Of a stretch of 64,000 nt of DNA, positions 44,820-54,386 are shown piece by piece; position 1 is the stretch's first letter; each line of letters opens with the position of its first letter. The stretch covers positions 1 to 64,000 of the forward strand of contig JAUJPF010000019.1 of assembly GCA_030447275.1 (NCBI GenBank), read 5' to 3'. The stretch comes from Solirubrobacteraceae bacterium. Its GTDB lineage: Bacteria > Actinomycetota > Thermoleophilia > Solirubrobacterales > Solirubrobacteraceae. The notes under the pieces were generated by a model, which was not told where the DNA came from, did no database searches, and saw only the letters and a list, made by a program, of their open reading frames with translations. The translations under genes and the position numbers were made by a program.

Positions 44820-47405
44820 GTGGCGACGAACGGCGACGCTCCGAAGCAGCTCTTCCTCATCGACGGCAACTCGCTCGTCTACCGGGCGTTCTTCGCGCTC
44901 CCGGAGTCGATCGCGACCTCCGACGGGCGCCCGACCAACGCGATCTTCGGCTTCGCGTCGATGCTCGTGAAGCTGTTGACGGAACATGGGACGCAGCCCA
45001 CGGTCGTCGTCTGGGACGCCGGGGCGAGCGGCCGGCGCGAGGTCTACCCCGAGTACAAGGGCGACCGGCCGTCGCGCCCTGACCTGCTCGCCGAGCAGTA
45101 CCCGCACCTCGAGCCGCTGGTCGAGGCGTTCGGCTACACGAACTACCGGGTCGACGGCTTCGAGGCCGACGACGTCATCGCGACGATCGCCGAGCGGGCG
45201 AAGGCGGAGTCGATTCCGGTCATGGTCGTCACCGGCGACCGCGACGCGTTCCAGCTCGTCGGCGACGGGGTCAAGGTGATGGCGACGTCGCGGGGGATCA
45301 CGGAGACGAAGACCTACGACCGCCAGGACGTCATCGACCGCTACGGCATCCCGCCCGAGCTGATCCCCGACTTCTACGGGCTGAAGGGCGACACGTCGGA
45401 CAACATCCCGGGCGTCCCCGGCATCGGCGACAAGACCGCCGCGCAGCTCCTCCAGCAGTTCGGGACGCTCGAGGACGTGCTCGACAACATCGACCAGATC
45501 TCCGGCGCCAAGCGCAAGGAGAACCTGACGAACCACGCCGAGGACGCGCGGATCTCCAAGCAGCTCGCGACGGCGCAGTGCGAGGTCCCGATCGAGCTCG
45601 ACCTCCAGGACGCGCTCGCGCGCACGCCCGACCGCGCGCGCCTGCGCGAGGTCTTCCGCGACTTCGAGCTGCGCGACCCGCTGCGCCGGCTCGAGGAGGC
45701 GCTCGGCGACGACGAGGCCGCGCCCGCGCCGCCCCCGGAGACGCTGGTCGGCGCGACGCTGCGCGCGGCGACGCTCAACGACGTCGCCGACCTGCCGGCG
45801 CAGCCGGTGACGCTGGCCGTCCGCCGGCCGGAGACGCCGGAGGGCGAGCTGCCGCCGGCGGGCGACGCGTGGCGGTTCGGCGTGGCCACCGGCGACGAGG
45901 TGCTCGCCGGTGACTGCGACGCGCCGCGGCTCGTGATGCTCGCCGCCGACGATCGGCCGGTGACCGCGCACGACGCCAAGTCGTTCGGGGTCGTCCCGCC
46001 CAACCTCGCGCACGACACGCTGCTCGCCGCGTACCTCATCGAGCCGGCGCGGCGCGCGTTCCCGGTGCGCGAGCTGGTCGAGGAGCGCGGGCTGGCGACG
46101 AGCGTCGAGGATCCCGCCGCCGCCGACGCCGTCCGCCTGCGCGAGCTGGCCGCCTGGCAGCGCGCGCGGCTCGACGACTGGGGCCTCAGTCCGCTCATGG
46201 ACGAGATCGAGCTGCCGCTCGTGCACGTCCTGCGCGAGATGGAGGAGGCGGGCGTCCGCCTGAACGTCGCCCGCCTCCAGGAGGTGCGCGACCGCGTGCG
46301 GGCGGAGATCCGCGACCTCGAGGACGACATCTTCCGCCTCGCCGGCACCGAGTTCGTGATCGGCTCGCCGCAGCAGCTCGGCGAGGTGCTGTTCACCAAG
46401 CTCGGGCTCTCGAAGAAGCGACGCGGCAAGACCGGCTTCTCGACCGACGCGCGCGTGCTCCAGGCCATCCGCTCAGAGCACGAGGTCATCCCGAAGATCG
46501 AGCGCTGGCGCGAGCTCAACCAGCTCACGAAGACGTACCTCGAGGTCCTGCCCGACCTCGTCGACTCGATCTCGCGGATCCACACGACGTTCGACCAGGC
46601 GGTGGCCTCGACGGGCCGGCTCTCCTCGACCAACCCGAACATGCAGAACGTCCCGATCCGGACCAAGCTCGGGCGCGAGATCCGCGGCTGCTTCGAGGCC
46701 GAGGACGGCAACGTCCTCATCAGCGCCGACTACTCGCAGGTCGAGCTGCGCGTGCTCGCGCACATCGCCGGCGAGACGGTGCTCGAGGAGATCTTCAAGC
46801 GCGGCGAGGACGTGCACACGGCGACGGCGCGCGAGGTCTTCGGCGTGACCGAGGAGCAGATCGACGCGGGCATGCGCTCGAAGGCGAAGATGATCAACTA
46901 CGGGATCGTCTACGGGCTGTCGGACTACGGCCTCTCCGAGCGCCTGAACATCCCGCGCGAGGAGGCCAAGACGTTCATCGACGCCTACCTCGAGCGGTTC
47001 GGCGCCGTCGCCACGTTCATCGCCTCGACGATCGAGCAGGCCACCGAGCAGGGCTACGTGTCGACGCTGTTCGGCCGCCGCCGCCAGATCCCCGAGCTGC
47101 GCGCGCGCAACTGGCAGATGCACTCGCTGGGCGAGCGGCTCGCGGTGAACACGGTCATCCAGGGCACGGCGGCCGACGTGCTCAAGCTCGCGATGATCCG
47201 CGCGGCGCGCGCGCTGCGCGACGGCGGGATGCGGACGCGGCTCATCCTCACCGTGCACGACGAGCTGCTGCTCGAGGCGCCGGAGGACGAGGTCGAGGCC
47301 GCGCGCGCCCTGGTCGAGCGCGTGATGGTCGAGCCGTGGGAGCCGCGCGAGCCGCCGCTCGCCGTCGACGTCGGCGTCGGCCGCACGTGGCTGGAGGCGA
47401 AGTAG
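44820..47405 (+). CDS. polA: DNA polymerase I
   Basis: 861 residues from GTG 44820. The 5'-3' exonuclease domain is residues 1-300 (DGNSLVYRAFFALP, VDGFEADDVIATIA, GLKGDTSDNIPGVPGIGDKTA). The middle region lacks the DEDD 3'-5' exonuclease residues, as in many actinobacterial Pol I. The polymerase motifs are DYSQVELRVLAH (A), RSKAKMINYGIVYGLS (B) and VHDELLLEAP (C). It fills gaps and removes RNA primers. Confidence 0.96.
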   Translation: MATNGDAPKQLFLIDGNSLVYRAFFALPESIATSDGRPTNAIFGFASMLVKLLTEHGTQPTVVVWDAGASGRREVYPEYKGDRPSRPDLLAEQYPHLEPLVEAFGYTNYRVDGFEADDVIATIAERAKAESIPVMVVTGDRDAFQLVGDGVKVMATSRGITETKTYDRQDVIDRYGIPPELIPDFYGLKGDTSDNIPGVPGIGDKTAAQLLQQFGTLEDVLDNIDQISGAKRKENLTNHAEDARISKQLATAQCEVPIELDLQDALARTPDRARLREVFRDFELRDPLRRLEEALGDDEAAPAPPPETLVGATLRAATLNDVADLPAQPVTLAVRRPETPEGELPPAGDAWRFGVATGDEVLAGDCDAPRLVMLAADDRPVTAHDAKSFGVVPPNLAHDTLLAAYLIEPARRAFPVRELVEERGLATSVEDPAAADAVRLRELAAWQRARLDDWGLSPLMDEIELPLVHVLREMEEAGVRLNVARLQEVRDRVRAEIRDLEDDIFRLAGTEFVIGSPQQLGEVLFTKLGLSKKRRGKTGFSTDARVLQAIRSEHEVIPKIERWRELNQLTKTYLEVLPDLVDSISRIHTTFDQAVASTGRLSSTNPNMQNVPIRTKLGREIRGCFEAEDGNVLISADYSQVELRVLAHIAGETVLEEIFKRGEDVHTATAREVFGVTEEQIDAGMRSKAKMINYGIVYGLSDYGLSERLNIPREEAKTFIDAYLERFGAVATFIASTIEQATEQGYVSTLFGRRRQIPELRARNWQMHSLGERLAVNTVIQGTAADVLKLAMIRAARALRDGGMRTRLILTVHDELLLEAPEDEVEAARALVERVMVEPWEPREPPLAVDVGVGRTWLEAK

Positions 47406-47849
47406 GTGGACCGCGGCGGCGCCGTCGTCCTCACCGCGTTCGTCGGCGGCCTGATCGCGCTCCAGGCGCCGATCAACTCGATGCTCGGCAAGGCGACCGG
47501 CAGCTTCCAGGCCGCGTTCATCTCGTTCGCGATCGGGACCGTCGTCCTCGCGGTGATCGCGGCGGTCGCCAAGGGCGGGTTCGGCGCGATGGGCGAGGCG
47601 ACGTCGCTCTCCTGGTACTACCTGAGCGGCGGCGTGCTGGGCGCGGCGTACGTCACGACCGTGCTCGTGACGGTGAGAGAGCTGGGCGCGGGTCCCGTGG
47701 TGGCGGCGACGATCGCCGGGCAGCTCTCGGCGTCGGTCGTGCTCGACCAGTTCGGGCTGCTCGGGCTGCCGAAGGACCCGATCACCGTGAGCAAGGTCGT
47801 CGGCGTCGTGCTGCTGGCGGCCGGGGTGTACCTCGTGGTGCGCGACTAG
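47406..47849 (+). CDS. YdcZ/DUF606 small multidrug-type transporter
   Basis: 147 residues, GTG immediately after the polA stop. Four to five hydrophobic helices; GLIALQAPINSMLGKATGSFQAAFISFAIGT is the DUF606 signature (shown as APINSMLGKATGS and ISFAIGT). Belongs to the drug/metabolite transporter superfamily; substrate unknown. Probably two copies join to make a transporter. Confidence 0.88.
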   Translation: MDRGGAVVLTAFVGGLIALQAPINSMLGKATGSFQAAFISFAIGTVVLAVIAAVAKGGFGAMGEATSLSWYYLSGGVLGAAYVTTVLVTVRELGAGPVVAATIAGQLSASVVLDQFGLLGLPKDPITVSKVVGVVLLAAGVYLVVRD

Positions 47850-48659
47850 ATGCACGGGCGCCTCCTCGTCTCCTGCCCGGACCGCCCCGGCATCGTCGCC
47901 GCCGTCGCCGGCTTCCTCCACGGGCATGGCGCGAACATCACCTCGTCGGCGCAGCACTCCGGCGAGCGCTTCCTCATGCGGATGGAGTTCGACGCCGACG
48001 GGCCGCTCGACGGCTTCGAGGCCGTCGCCGAGGAGTTCGGGATGGAGTTCTCGTTCGCCGACGCGTCGGTCGCGAAGCGGATGGCGATCCTCGTCAGCCG
48101 CGAGGAGCACTGCCTGCTCGACCTGCTGTGGCGGCGGCGCAGCGGCGAGCTCCACTGCGAGATCCCGCTCGTGATCTCCAACCACGAGGACGCGCGCGCC
48201 GACGTCGAGGCGTTCGGCGTCGAGTTCGTCCATGTGCCCAACGGCCGGGACGTGCGCGAGGCGGCGGAGGAGGCGATGCTCGACCGCCTCGGCGGCATCG
48301 ACTTCGTCGTGCTCGCGCGGTACATGCAGATCCTGACGGGCGGGTTCCTCGCGCGGGTCGGCGCGCCGGTCATGAACATCCACCACTCGTTCCTGCCGGC
48401 GTTCGCCGGCGCCGCGCCGTACGAGCGCGCTCGCGAGCGCGGGGTGAAGATCATCGGCGCCACCGCCCACTACGTCACCGAGGAGCTCGACGCGGGGCCG
48501 ATCATCGAGCAGGACGTCGCGCGCGTGTCGCACGGCGAGGACGTCCGCGCGCTCCAGCGCATCGGTCGTGACATCGAGCGCACCGTCCTCGCGCGCGCCG
48601 TGCGATGGCACCTCGAGGACCGCATCCTGCTCGACGGGACGCGGACGGTCGTGTTCTAG
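47850..48659 (+). CDS. purU: Formyltetrahydrofolate deformylase
   Basis: 269 residues. N-terminal ACT domain ([18 protein letters not shown]), C-terminal formyltransferase-like domain with [11 protein letters not shown] and [16 protein letters not shown] holding the catalytic Asn/His/Asp. It releases formate from 10-formyl-THF to supply formate and balance C1 pools. Directly adjoins the DUF606 gene. Confidence 0.94.
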   Translation: MHGRLLVSCPDRPGIVAAVAGFLHGHGANITSSAQHSGERFLMRMEFDADGPLDGFEAVAEEFGMEFSFADASVAKRMAILVSREEHCLLDLLWRRRSGELHCEIPLVISNHEDARADVEAFGVEFVHVPNGRDVREAAEEAMLDRLGGIDFVVLARYMQILTGGFLARVGAPVMNIHHSFLPAFAGAAPYERARERGVKIIGATAHYVTEELDAGPIIEQDVARVSHGEDVRALQRIGRDIERTVLARAVRWHLEDRILLDGTRTVVF

Positions 48660-48700
48660 GTCTGGCGCGCCGCCGCGCGGAGCGGTACATTCGCCGCGAC

Positions 48701-48985
48701 ATGGCCGAGCGCCGCCGCAGACCCGACCGCCGCAGCAGCCCGGGCCGTCGCACGAGCGACTACCGCGGCGGGTTCACCCCGCTGACCTTCGCGATGGCGC
48801 TGTGCGGCGCGCTGGTCGTCCTCTACCTCTTCTTCGTCGCGATCGGCGGCGTCGACCCGACGGAGCACACCGGGTGGACGGTCGCCGCACTCGTCCTGGC
48901 CGTGCTGTGGCTGGCCTACTCGTGGCGCCGGCTGTGGACGGGCGGCGCCTCGCCGGCGCCCGACCGCGAGCGCCGCGGGTTCTAG
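48701..48985 (+). CDS. Small two-helix membrane protein ending RERRGF (copy A)
   Basis: 94 residues, ATG 48701 with TACATT 9 nt upstream. After a Arg-rich N-terminus (MAERRRRPDRRSS) two helices (about 33-53 and 62-78) follow and the end is DRERRGF. The same ending and promoter context are seen at the next gene, so the pair looks duplicated. Family not recognised. Confidence 0.72.
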   Translation: MAERRRRPDRRSSPGRRTSDYRGGFTPLTFAMALCGALVVLYLFFVAIGGVDPTEHTGWTVAALVLAVLWLAYSWRRLWTGGASPAPDRERRGF

Positions 48986-49051
48986 GCGTCGATTCTCTGG
49001 CGCATCGGCGGTACAATTTCGCCGGAGTCGTACAAGGGAGGGGAGCTTGTC

Positions 49052-49279
49052 ATGAGCTCTTTGCGCAACCTGTTCTGGGTGCTGTCGCTCGGCGTCATCG
49101 CCGCGTATCTCTTCTTCTTCGCGCTCGGCGCGTTCGGGATCGACGAGGTGCTGCCGCTGAGCATCGCGGTCGGCGTCCTCATCGTCCTCTGGGTCGTGCA
49201 TGCGGTGCTCCAACGCCGCGCCGAAGGACGGACCCTCGACCCGCTGCTCATACAGGCACGCGAGCGCCGGGGGTTCTAG
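49052..49279 (+). CDS. Small two-helix membrane protein ending RERRGF (copy B)
   Basis: 75 residues with GGGAGGGGAG before the ATG. Two helices (about 7-27 and 36-54) and the ending ARERRGF, as in the previous gene but without its Arg-rich head. GCGGTACAATTTCGCCG upstream closely matches the promoter region of copy A. Function unknown. Confidence 0.72.
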   Translation: MSSLRNLFWVLSLGVIAAYLFFFALGAFGIDEVLPLSIAVGVLIVLWVVHAVLQRRAEGRTLDPLLIQARERRGF

Positions 49280-49288
49280 TCTCGCGAT

Positions 49289-50782
49289 GTGACCCTGACC
49301 GCCGCGCAGAAGCGCACGACGCTTCTCGCGGCGATCATGGGGTCGTTCGTCGCGCTGCTCGACTCGACCGTCGTCAACGTCGCGCTGCCGGCGATCCGCG
49401 AGGATCTCGGCGGCGGGCTCGCGGGCCAGCAGTGGGTGGTCAACGCGTACCTGCTGATGCTCGGCTCGCTGATCCTCATCGGCGGCTCGCTCGGCGACGT
49501 CTACGGCGAGAAGCGTGTCTTCGCGATCGGCGTCGCGGGGTTCGGCGCCGCGTCGGTCGTCTGCGCCGCCGCGCCGACGATCGAGCTGCTCGTGGCGGGC
49601 CGGGCGCTCCAGGGTGCGTTCGGCGCGCTGCTCACGCCGGCGTCCTTGGCGATCATCGTCGCCGCGTTCAGCGGCAGCGAGCGCGGCGCGGCGATCGGGT
49701 CGTGGACGGCCTACAGCGGCATCGCCGCGCTGATCGGCCCGCTCGCCGGCGGCTGGCTCGTCGACACGCTCGACTGGCGGTGGATCTTCGCGATCAACGT
49801 CCCGTTCGTCGCGCTCACGCTGCTGCTCACCGCGCGGATGCCGGTCCTGCCGCGCATGGACGCGGGACGCCGCCCGGACTGGACCGGGGCGGCGCTGTGC
49901 GCGGTCGGCCTCGCCGGGCCCACGTTCGGGCTGATCCAGCAGCCGCAGCACGGGTGGGGGAGCGCGACGGTGATCGTCCCGATCGTCGCCGGGCTCGCGG
50001 TGTTCGCCGCGTTCCTCGCCTGGGAGCGCCGGACGGACGACCCGATGCTTCCGCTCGGGCTGTTCGGCCGCGGCAACTTCGCCTGGGGCAACGTCGAGAC
50101 GCTCGCGGCCTACGGCGGACTCGGGGTCGTCTTCTTCCTGCTCGTGCTCTTCCTCCAGCAGGTGGGCGGGCTCGACGCGTTCGACGCGGGCCTCGCGACG
50201 CTGCCGACGACGGCCGTCATGTTCCTGCTCTCGAAGCGCTTCGGCGCGCTCGCCGACCGCCATGGGCCGCGGCTGTTCATGGGGCTGGGGCCGCTCGTGT
50301 GCTCGGGCGGGACCGTGCTCCTGCTCGTGCTGGTCGACGAGCGGCCGTCGCTCGTCCTCGACGTCCTGCCCGGCGTGATCGTGTTCGGCGTCGGCCTGTC
50401 GATCACCGTCGCCCCGCTCACCGCCGCGATCCTCGCCGACGCCGACGAGCAGAACGCGGGCATCGCCTCCGGGGTCAACAACGCGGTGGCGCGCGTCGCG
50501 GCGCTGCTCGCCGTCGCGGGCGTCGGCGCGGTGATCGGAGGGACGCTCGACCTCGACGGCTTCCGGATGGGGCTCGCGTTCAGCGCGGCGCTGCTCGCGC
50601 TCGGCGGCCTCATCGGGCTGCTGCGCATCAAGAACCCGCGGCGCGAGGTGCACGCGGAGGAGTGCCCCGGCGGCCAGCTCGCCGGGCAGCCGAAGCCGGC
50701 GTGGTGTCCGGAGGAGGACGGCTACGCGGCGAGCACTCGGCCGAGCACCCCGGCGACCGCGTCGGGCTCGCGCGTCACCTGA
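49289..50782 (+). CDS. DHA2-family MFS drug transporter
   Basis: 497 residues, GTG 49289, 14 hydrophobic helices. ALLDSTVVNVALPAI at helix 1 and GSLGDVYGEKRVF (motif A) and PLAGGWLVDTLDWRWIFAINVP (motif C-like) are EmrB/QacA-type landmarks. It probably exports drugs or lipids with proton motive force. The last 61 bp overlap the convergent DUF559 gene. Confidence 0.93.
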   Translation: MTLTAAQKRTTLLAAIMGSFVALLDSTVVNVALPAIREDLGGGLAGQQWVVNAYLLMLGSLILIGGSLGDVYGEKRVFAIGVAGFGAASVVCAAAPTIELLVAGRALQGAFGALLTPASLAIIVAAFSGSERGAAIGSWTAYSGIAALIGPLAGGWLVDTLDWRWIFAINVPFVALTLLLTARMPVLPRMDAGRRPDWTGAALCAVGLAGPTFGLIQQPQHGWGSATVIVPIVAGLAVFAAFLAWERRTDDPMLPLGLFGRGNFAWGNVETLAAYGGLGVVFFLLVLFLQQVGGLDAFDAGLATLPTTAVMFLLSKRFGALADRHGPRLFMGLGPLVCSGGTVLLLVLVDERPSLVLDVLPGVIVFGVGLSITVAPLTAAILADADEQNAGIASGVNNAVARVAALLAVAGVGAVIGGTLDLDGFRMGLAFSAALLALGGLIGLLRIKNPRREVHAEECPGGQLAGQPKPAWCPEEDGYAASTRPSTPATASGSRVT

Positions 50783-51624
50783 CGCCACGTGAAGCGCACG
50801 ACGCGCCAGCCGGCGGCCGTCAGGTCGGCATCGCGTCGGCGGTCGCGCTCGAAGCCGGTCGCGGTGAGGTGCGTGGCGGCCCCGTCGGTCTCGACGACCA
50901 CCCGCTGCCGTCGCCAGACGAAGTCGCACTCGTAACCGTGCACGACGTGGTTGATCGCCGGCCGCGGCAGCCCGGCGGCGGCGACGAGCTCGAGGAAGCG
51001 CTCCTCGAGCTCGCTGCGCGTCACGTCGCCGCCGCGGAGGCCGATCTCGTCGAGCGCCGCGCGCATGCGACGAGACCCACGCGCCCGCGGCGGGAACTGC
51101 AGCTCGGCGACGTCGAGCAGGCGGAGCTGGTCCGCGCGGGCGAGCAGCCTGACAAGGCGCGCGACAGGCTCCACGGCCGCGAGGTCCCGCAGCGTCTGCG
51201 CGACGGTGGTCGCGGGCAGCCCGTCGTCGAGTGTCGTCGACTCGAGGCGCCCGACGTGGTGCACGCGCAGCTCCGGGGTGCTCCGGCTTCCGGGTGGCAT
51301 GGTGACGTCAAGCCGCCCGGGGACGGCGCAGAGGTCCCATGCCGCCGCGGCCGAGCGGTAGCTCAGCACTGCGCGGGAGTCGATGAGCGTCGCTGCCCAC
51401 ATCCGGCCGCGCACCGCCAACCGCGCGTGTCCGACGGCATAGACGCCGCGGTGCACCCGGTGCAGCCGGCCGTGCCGGACGCGGTACATGATCGCCCCGT
51501 CCTCGAACCCGACCGCTCGCAACTGGGCAAGCGACACGGCGCCATGCTGCCGCAGCGCGAGCTCCGCCACCGCCGGGTCGCCACACAACGCGAGAAACCG
51601 TTCACTGTCAGCGGTTTCTCGCAT
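50722..51624 (-). CDS. AbiEi antitoxin-like N-terminus fused to a DUF559 (Vsr/REase-like) domain
   Basis: 300 residues from ATG 51624. Residues 20-110 form a winged-helix AbiEi-type region (AVSLAQLRAVGFEDGAIMYR, LHRVHRGVYAVGH). Residues 200-300 carry a DUF559 endonuclease-like fold (ECDFVWRRQRVVVETDGA with the Asp and Glu-x-Asp of PD-(D/E)XK). Such genes are numerous in some actinobacteria; roles unclear. A perfect 11-bp inverted repeat covers the start region, compatible with autoregulation. Confidence 0.85.
   Translation of the reverse strand: MRETADSERFLALCGDPAVAELALRQHGAVSLAQLRAVGFEDGAIMYRVRHGRLHRVHRGVYAVGHARLAVRGRMWAATLIDSRAVLSYRSAAAAWDLCAVPGRLDVTMPPGSRSTPELRVHHVGRLESTTLDDGLPATTVAQTLRDLAAVEPVARLVRLLARADQLRLLDVAELQFPPRARGSRRMRAALDEIGLRGGDVTRSELEERFLELVAAAGLPRPAINHVVHGYECDFVWRRQRVVVETDGAATHLTATGFERDRRRDADLTAAGWRVVRFTWRQVTREPDAVAGVLGRVLAA
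51590..51622. repeat. 11-bp perfect inverted repeat over the AbiEi-like start
   Basis: GCGAGAAACCG (51590-51600) and CGGTTTCTCGC (51612-51622) are exact complements around an 11-nt spacer. The site spans from the start codon to about codon 12 of the leftward gene. In RNA it would fold over the start; in DNA it could be an operator. Confidence 0.7.
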
Positions 51625-51665
51625 GCTGTGAGACCCGAGGGACGGGCGTGCGGCGGTTCGCCCCC

Positions 51666-52798
51666 TCAGGCGGCGACCGCGACGCGCGGCGCGCGCGCCG
51701 CGGTGGGGCCGGGCGGGGGCGCGATCTCGCGGTAGTGCGCGAACGCCCAGCGCAGCAGGCGCTCGTTGTTCATCCCGCGGACCGCGAGCGGCATGACGGG
51801 CGTCGGGTTGAGCCGGCCGACGAGGTTCTGCACGCGCTTGAGCCACAGGTACTTCCACGCGTGCGAGGCGGAGAACGCGCCGTACCGCGCAAGCGCCTGC
51901 TCGCGCGTCTGCTCGCCGTCGACCACGGCCCGGATCTCGGTCCCGCACGCGAGGCCGAAGTAGAGCGCGGTGCGGATGCCCTCGGCGGTCACCGGCAGGC
52001 AGTGCCCGGCGCTGTCGCCGGCGAAGAAGATCCCGTCGTCGACGGCCGGGCGCAGCTTGTGGGGGATCCAGTTGCCCTGGAAGCGCACGGGCGGCAGGTC
52101 GACGGCGCGGGCCAGCTCGAGCGTCGGGTCCTTGACGTGGTAGCGGGGGTCGAACGAGCCGACGCCGACGCGCACCTCGTCGTCGGCGGGGAACGACCAC
52201 GAGTAGCCGGCCGGAACGTACTTCGGGTCGAGCCACAGCTCGAGGTCGTCGCCGCGGCCGTCGGGGTGGATCTCTAGACCGCGCGACAGAAAGGCCTCGG
52301 GCGGCTGCACGTTCGCGCCGGCGCCGAGGACGCGGCGCCAGCCGAGCGCGTCGACGATCAGCGGGCTGCGCAGCTCGCCGCGGTCGGTCTGGACCGCGAA
52401 ACCCTCGCTTCCGTTCACCTTCGCGTGGTCGAACGTCGCGTCGGTCTGCTCGAACAGCAGCTCGCACAGCGTGCGGTAGTCGAAGGTGGAGAACGTCCAC
52501 GGCAGCGGCCACGTCGTCGTGCCGCGTGGCGTGTGGATGACGAGCCGCGAGAACGTCTGCTGGATCGCGCCCTCCAGCCCGAGGTCCGTGAGCCACTCGG
52601 TGGGGCGGCACACGCCGACGTCTGCTTCTCGCCGACGTCGTAGCGATCGACGATCAGGACGTCCGCTCCGCTGCCCGCGAGCTGCCTCGCGACGGCCAGC
52701 CCGGCGAAGCTCGCGCCGCAGATCAGGACGTCGCAGTCGCGGTCCAGCGGAGGCGTTCCGCACCGCGTTTCGTGGCTCGCACGGGCACAGCGCGGCAA
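51666..52798 (-). pseudogene. Geranylgeranyl reductase-like FAD oxidoreductase (copy 2), one frameshift
   Basis: The closest relative in the window is the gene at 21.2-22.3 kb. The FAD motif [20 protein letters not shown] and RYDVGEKQTSACAAP are in one frame; from PTEWLTDLGLEGAIQQTFSRL to the end they are in another. The shift lies at a run of four Gs (52602-52605, plus strand); five would restore it. Downstream [21 protein letters not shown] is intact. Start is unclear; TTG at 52798 is the best in-frame choice. Possibly an uncalled homopolymer base. Confidence 0.8.
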
Positions 52799-52825
52799 GG
52801 TTACTGCGCTAGGCTTTCGCGACTC

Positions 52826-54376
52826 ATGGCAACTGACACAACGACCCCGGACGCGCGTGTGGTGGAGGGCTCCGACGGTTTCCTTCTGGAGATCGACGGC
52901 CAAGTCGTCCCGAACTACGACGCCACGCTGCGCCACTTCGACGAGGGGGACGTGGTCACCGGACGCGTCGTCCGGATCGACAACGACGAAGTCCTCGTCG
53001 ACATCGGCTACAAGAGCGAGGGGGTCATCCCCTCCAACGAGCTTTCCATCCGCAAGTCCGTCGACCCGCACGACGAGGTCGAGATGGGCGAGGAGGTCGA
53101 CGCGCTGGTCCTCACCAAGGAGGACCAGGACGGCCGGCTCATCATGTCCAAGAAGCGCGCCCGCTTCGAGAAGGCGTGGCGGCGCATCGAGGCGGCCCAG
53201 GAGTCGGGCGAGCCGATCCCCGGCAACGTCATCGAGGTGGTCAAGGGCGGCCTGATCATCGACCTCGGCGTGCGCGGCTTCCTGCCCGCGTCGCTGGTCG
53301 ACATCCGCCGCGTGCCGAACCTCGACGAGTTCATGGGCCAGACGCTCGAGACCAAGGTCATCGAGCTCAACCGCTCGCGCAACAACGTCGTGCTGTCCCG
53401 CCGCGCCGTGCTCGAGGAGGAGCGCAAGGAGCAGCGCCAGGAGATCCTCGACCGCCTCCAGCCGGGGCTCATCGTCGAGGGCGTCATCTCCAACATCGTC
53501 GACTTCGGCGCCTTCGTCGACCTCAACGGGATCGACGGCCTGATCCACATCTCCGAGCTGTCGTGGTCGCACGTCAACCACCCAGGCGAGGTCGTCGCGA
53601 TCGGCGACGAGGTCCAGGTCAAGGTGCTCGACATCGACCGCGACCGGCAGCGGATCTCGCTGGGCCTCAAGCAGACGCAGGAGGACCCGTGGCAGCGGGT
53701 CGTCTCGATGTACAACGTCGGCGACGAGCTCGAGGGCAAGGTCACCAAGGTCGTCACCTTCGGCGCCTTCGTCGAGATCCTCGACGGCGTCGAGGGCCTC
53801 GTGCACATCTCCGAGCTGGCCCCGTTCCACGTCGAGAACCCTCGGGAGATCGTGAATCCCGGTGACGACATCATGGTCAAGATCCTCGAGATCGACTCCG
53901 AGCGCCGCCGGCTCTCGCTGTCGGCCAAGCGGGTCGAGAGCCAGGTGCTCGAGCGCCGCGAGGGCGTCGCCCCGCCGCCCGACGACGGCCCGGGCGACCT
54001 CGACCACGTGCGCGACCTCGGGCTCAGCGAGGACGTCTTCGCGCAGGGCGCCATGGCGCCGGGCGCGGCCGAGGCCGGCGAGGTCGAGGCGACCGAGCCG
54101 GAGGCCGCGGGCGAGGACGTCGCCGCAGCCGACGTGATCGCGAACGACGGCGCGAGCGACGCGGCTCCGGCCGCCGAGGGCGACGCCGAGGTGGAGGGGG
54201 GTGTCGCGGGGGGGCGCGCGGCCGGGGTCGCCGGCGGGGGGGCGGCCGCCGCGGGCGCCGACGGGGCGCCCGCGGCCGCCGCCGCCGACGAGCGCCCCGC
54301 CGCCGCCGCGCTGGACGGCGGGCCCGGGGCCCCCGGGGGCGCGGCCGCCGAGCAGGGCACGGACGAGCCGGCCTAG
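52826..54376 (+). CDS. rpsA: 30S ribosomal protein S1
   Basis: 516 residues. Four S1 (OB-fold) domains: GDVVTGRVVRIDNDEVLVDIGYKSEGVIP, GNVIEVVKGGLIIDLGVRGFLPAS, GLIVEGVISNIVDFGAFVDLNGIDGLIHISE, and GDELEGKVTKVVTFGAFVEILDGVEGLVHISE (each seen in part). The last 120 residues are acidic then Ala/Gly-rich low complexity. S1 helps mRNA bind the 30S subunit. ATG 52826, with TAGGCT about 10 nt upstream and no SD. Confidence 0.95.
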   Translation: MATDTTTPDARVVEGSDGFLLEIDGQVVPNYDATLRHFDEGDVVTGRVVRIDNDEVLVDIGYKSEGVIPSNELSIRKSVDPHDEVEMGEEVDALVLTKEDQDGRLIMSKKRARFEKAWRRIEAAQESGEPIPGNVIEVVKGGLIIDLGVRGFLPASLVDIRRVPNLDEFMGQTLETKVIELNRSRNNVVLSRRAVLEEERKEQRQEILDRLQPGLIVEGVISNIVDFGAFVDLNGIDGLIHISELSWSHVNHPGEVVAIGDEVQVKVLDIDRDRQRISLGLKQTQEDPWQRVVSMYNVGDELEGKVTKVVTFGAFVEILDGVEGLVHISELAPFHVENPREIVNPGDDIMVKILEIDSERRRLSLSAKRVESQVLERREGVAPPPDDGPGDLDHVRDLGLSEDVFAQGAMAPGAAEAGEVEATEPEAAGEDVAAADVIANDGASDAAPAAEGDAEVEGGVAGGRAAGVAGGGAAAAGADGAPAAAAADERPAAAALDGGPGAPGGAAAEQGTDEPA

Positions 54377-54386
54377 CGGACCGCCG

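Noticed and set aside
42717-46226. A 1169-codon leftward frame across the malic enzyme region and polA
   Set aside because: It runs through two well-identified genes (ACT-malic enzyme in another frame and polA on the other strand) and shows only Arg/Val-rich shadow composition.
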